Shown: piece by piece, positions 63,112 to 64,000 of the stretch | Numbering within the stretch: the first letter of the stretch is position 1 | Layout: every line of letters begins with the position of its first letter | NCBI GenBank assembly: GCA_937870825.1 | Contig: CALMZO010000436.1 | Location: forward strand, 84,595-148,594 | DNA length: 64,000 nt | Origin: an uncultured Chloroflexota bacterium | Lineage (GTDB): Bacteria > Chloroflexota > Anaerolineae > UBA4142 > SHND01 | Direction of reading: 5' to 3' | Position numbers and translations under genes: made by a program | Notes under the pieces: model-generated | What the model saw: only the letters and a program-made list of their open reading frames with translations | The model's database searches: none | Told to the model about the DNA's origin: nothing

Positions 63112-63853
63112 CCATCGTGAGAATGCGAATTTTTCTGCGTGTCCACGATGCAACATGAAACTTGTTCCAGTCTTCCTCGCTTATTTCGTTTGATCGAACC
63201 TGAACAGCGTAAGACAAACGCTGAAAATCTCCTAGAGTGCGTGTGATTTGATGATAGATTTGGTCAAAATCAGGGTCCTCAAGACTGTATCCCAAGAATA
63301 CTAAGGTTTTCTCGACAAGGAGACCGCTGATCAAGTTCCAAATAATGGGGTGCTCTCGGAAGGAGTCCCTATAGTCTGTCTCTGTTATTACAATCGTCTC
63401 GTTGTCGTCAGCGTCGCCATGTAGCTTGATAAGGTGGAGTTTTCCACCTGCGAGGCTAATATCTGAGTCTCGTTTTGACTTATGGTATTTATGTTTTAAC
63501 TGATCGAGTGCCTTCTCAAGTAGGTTGTCAAAATTTGTTGTAATGAGGTGAGTGCAATGTTGATTCGCTAGCTCGGCAATAGATTCGTGCGACTTGGCTG
63601 GTGAGTGATCGCCAGCCAAGTTTTCTCGGATCATTTGGTTCAAGGTCGTCCGATCGATTGCGTCTTCAACAGCTTGTGCTACTTTACTGAGGGGCACGTC
63701 TGAACGCGGATATTGAATCTTTTCGATTAGCTGTTGCTTAAAGATGCTCCCGGTTGATAAACCCGCTGCTTGGGAAACACCTGCACCAACAAAGAAAACG
63801 CACTCCTTATGTTTAAAGCGTTCAATGAGTTCAGATGGAATCAACTCGGACAT
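63083..63853 (-). CDS. SIR2-like (SIR2_2) domain protein, probable defence gene
   Basis: A 256-residue protein covering one SIR2-type Rossmann domain. NAD-site motifs are visible: FVGAGVSQAAGL (21-32), ITTNFDNLL (104-112), KLHGD (143-147) and FLGYSLEDPDF (186-196). The catalytic-type Asn and His of NADase SIR2 proteins are present. Such domains are NAD-depleting effectors in several anti-phage systems. A GGAG site precedes the ATG. The gene is AT-richer than its neighbours and splits the ruvC-ruvA pair, indicating insertion. The sensor is probably the overlapping downstream ORF. Confidence 0.88.
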   Translation of the reverse strand: MSELIPSELIERFKHKECVFFVGAGVSQAAGLSTGSIFKQQLIEKIQYPRSDVPLSKVAQAVEDAIDRTTLNQMIRENLAGDHSPAKSHESIAELANQHCTHLITTNFDNLLEKALDQLKHKYHKSKRDSDISLAGGKLHLIKLHGDADDNETIVITETDYRDSFREHPIIWNLISGLLVEKTLVFLGYSLEDPDFDQIYHQITRTLGDFQRLSYAVQVRSNEISEEDWNKFHVASWTRRKIRILTMDADDFFGTD

Positions 63854-63889
63854 TTTGTCTCCGGCGTCTGAAATTTTATGGGGTCTAGA

Positions 63890-64000
63890 TCAAGACGGCT
63901 GCGACTCAATCAATTCTCTCAGCCGCGCGCTTTGCAAATGACAAATCGCGATGGCGACGGCATCCGCCGCATCGTCGGGTTTTGGCACATCGTCGAGATG
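63890..64000 (-). CDS. ruvC: Crossover junction endonuclease RuvC, C-terminal end (partial)
   Basis: The last 36 codons are in the window, reading HLDDVPKPDDAADAVAIAIC and ending RELIESQPS. PDDAADA is the conserved C-terminal acidic motif of RuvC, carrying two of the four catalytic Asp residues. The rest lies beyond the right edge. RuvC resolves Holliday junctions together with RuvAB. Confidence 0.88.
   Translation of the reverse strand, partial: HLDDVPKPDDAADAVAIAICHLQSARLRELIESQPS

Noticed and set aside
1..64000. rRNA operon, integrase, transposase, insertion sequence or replication origin
   Set aside because: No sequence with the hallmarks of any of these was found despite the mobile look of 21-30 kb.

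Overview
The window reads as a bacterial chromosome segment, probably from a Chloroflexota (Anaerolineae-like) genome. This is an inference from gene content: DUF4058 and DUF503 proteins, a NEW3-domain/ABC-2 export operon, NBR1-Ig, choice-of-anchor-Q, PA14 and golvesin-type surface proteins, a VanW protein, several leaderless promoters, and a GC-rich sequence full of CGCG. No rRNA, CRISPR array or complete tRNA was seen.

Layout. 1-4.9 kb: the end of a GH1 glucosidase, a class II aldolase, DUF503, a large membrane protein and der. 4.9-8.7 kb (-): miaB, DUF4058 and two unknown genes in one operon. 8.8-11.6 kb (-): a Ser/Thr kinase with a PQQ-like propeller, coupled to an FHA/winged-helix protein. 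11.8-18.2 kb (+): a secreted glycosidase-like protein, two small proteins, a NEW3 protein with an ABC-2 transporter, and Hsp20. Next come a possible structured RNA and a response regulator/histidine kinase pair.

20.9-30.1 kb is an accessory region rich in remnants. It holds a broken phosphoesterase, Stealth and PIG-L genes, one intact and two partial methyltransferases, a decayed tRNA-Gly-like 3' end with its terminator, an HMA-domain remnant, and a heavy-metal cassette (CmtR-type ArsR, two LspA paralogues, a P1B ATPase, an isoprenylcysteine-type methyltransferase).

30.1-35.1 kb (-): a lipoprotein glycosidase, a MORC/GHKL ATPase with an AT-hook partner, a damaged DUF4258/MqsA-type pair and higBA. 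35-45 kb: uvrA, alr, an NBR1-Ig lipoprotein, a coaX-like gene whose active-site loops are altered, a P1 peptidase and small membrane proteins. 45-48 kb (-): a PRC/MgtE-N/CBS protein with an NRAMP relative lacking the usual metal-site motifs, suggesting Mg2+ handling. 48-51 kb: a probable restriction-modification pair (unknown ORF plus D12-class adenine methylase) and an SDR. 51-60.5 kb: DUF1989, two beta-helix proteins, two PA14 proteins and VanW. 60.7-64 kb (-): ruvC and ruvA separated by an AT-richer SIR2-domain gene and an overlapping beta-sandwich ORF, then a geranylgeranyl-reductase-like gene.

The best leads are the SIR2/beta-sandwich unit between ruvC and ruvA, 11-bp-spaced heptamer arrays in front of both the NEW3/ABC operon and hsp20, the MORC ATPase/AT-hook pair, the MgtE-N/NRAMP pair, the altered CoaX, and a palindromic repeat found in frame inside two genes.
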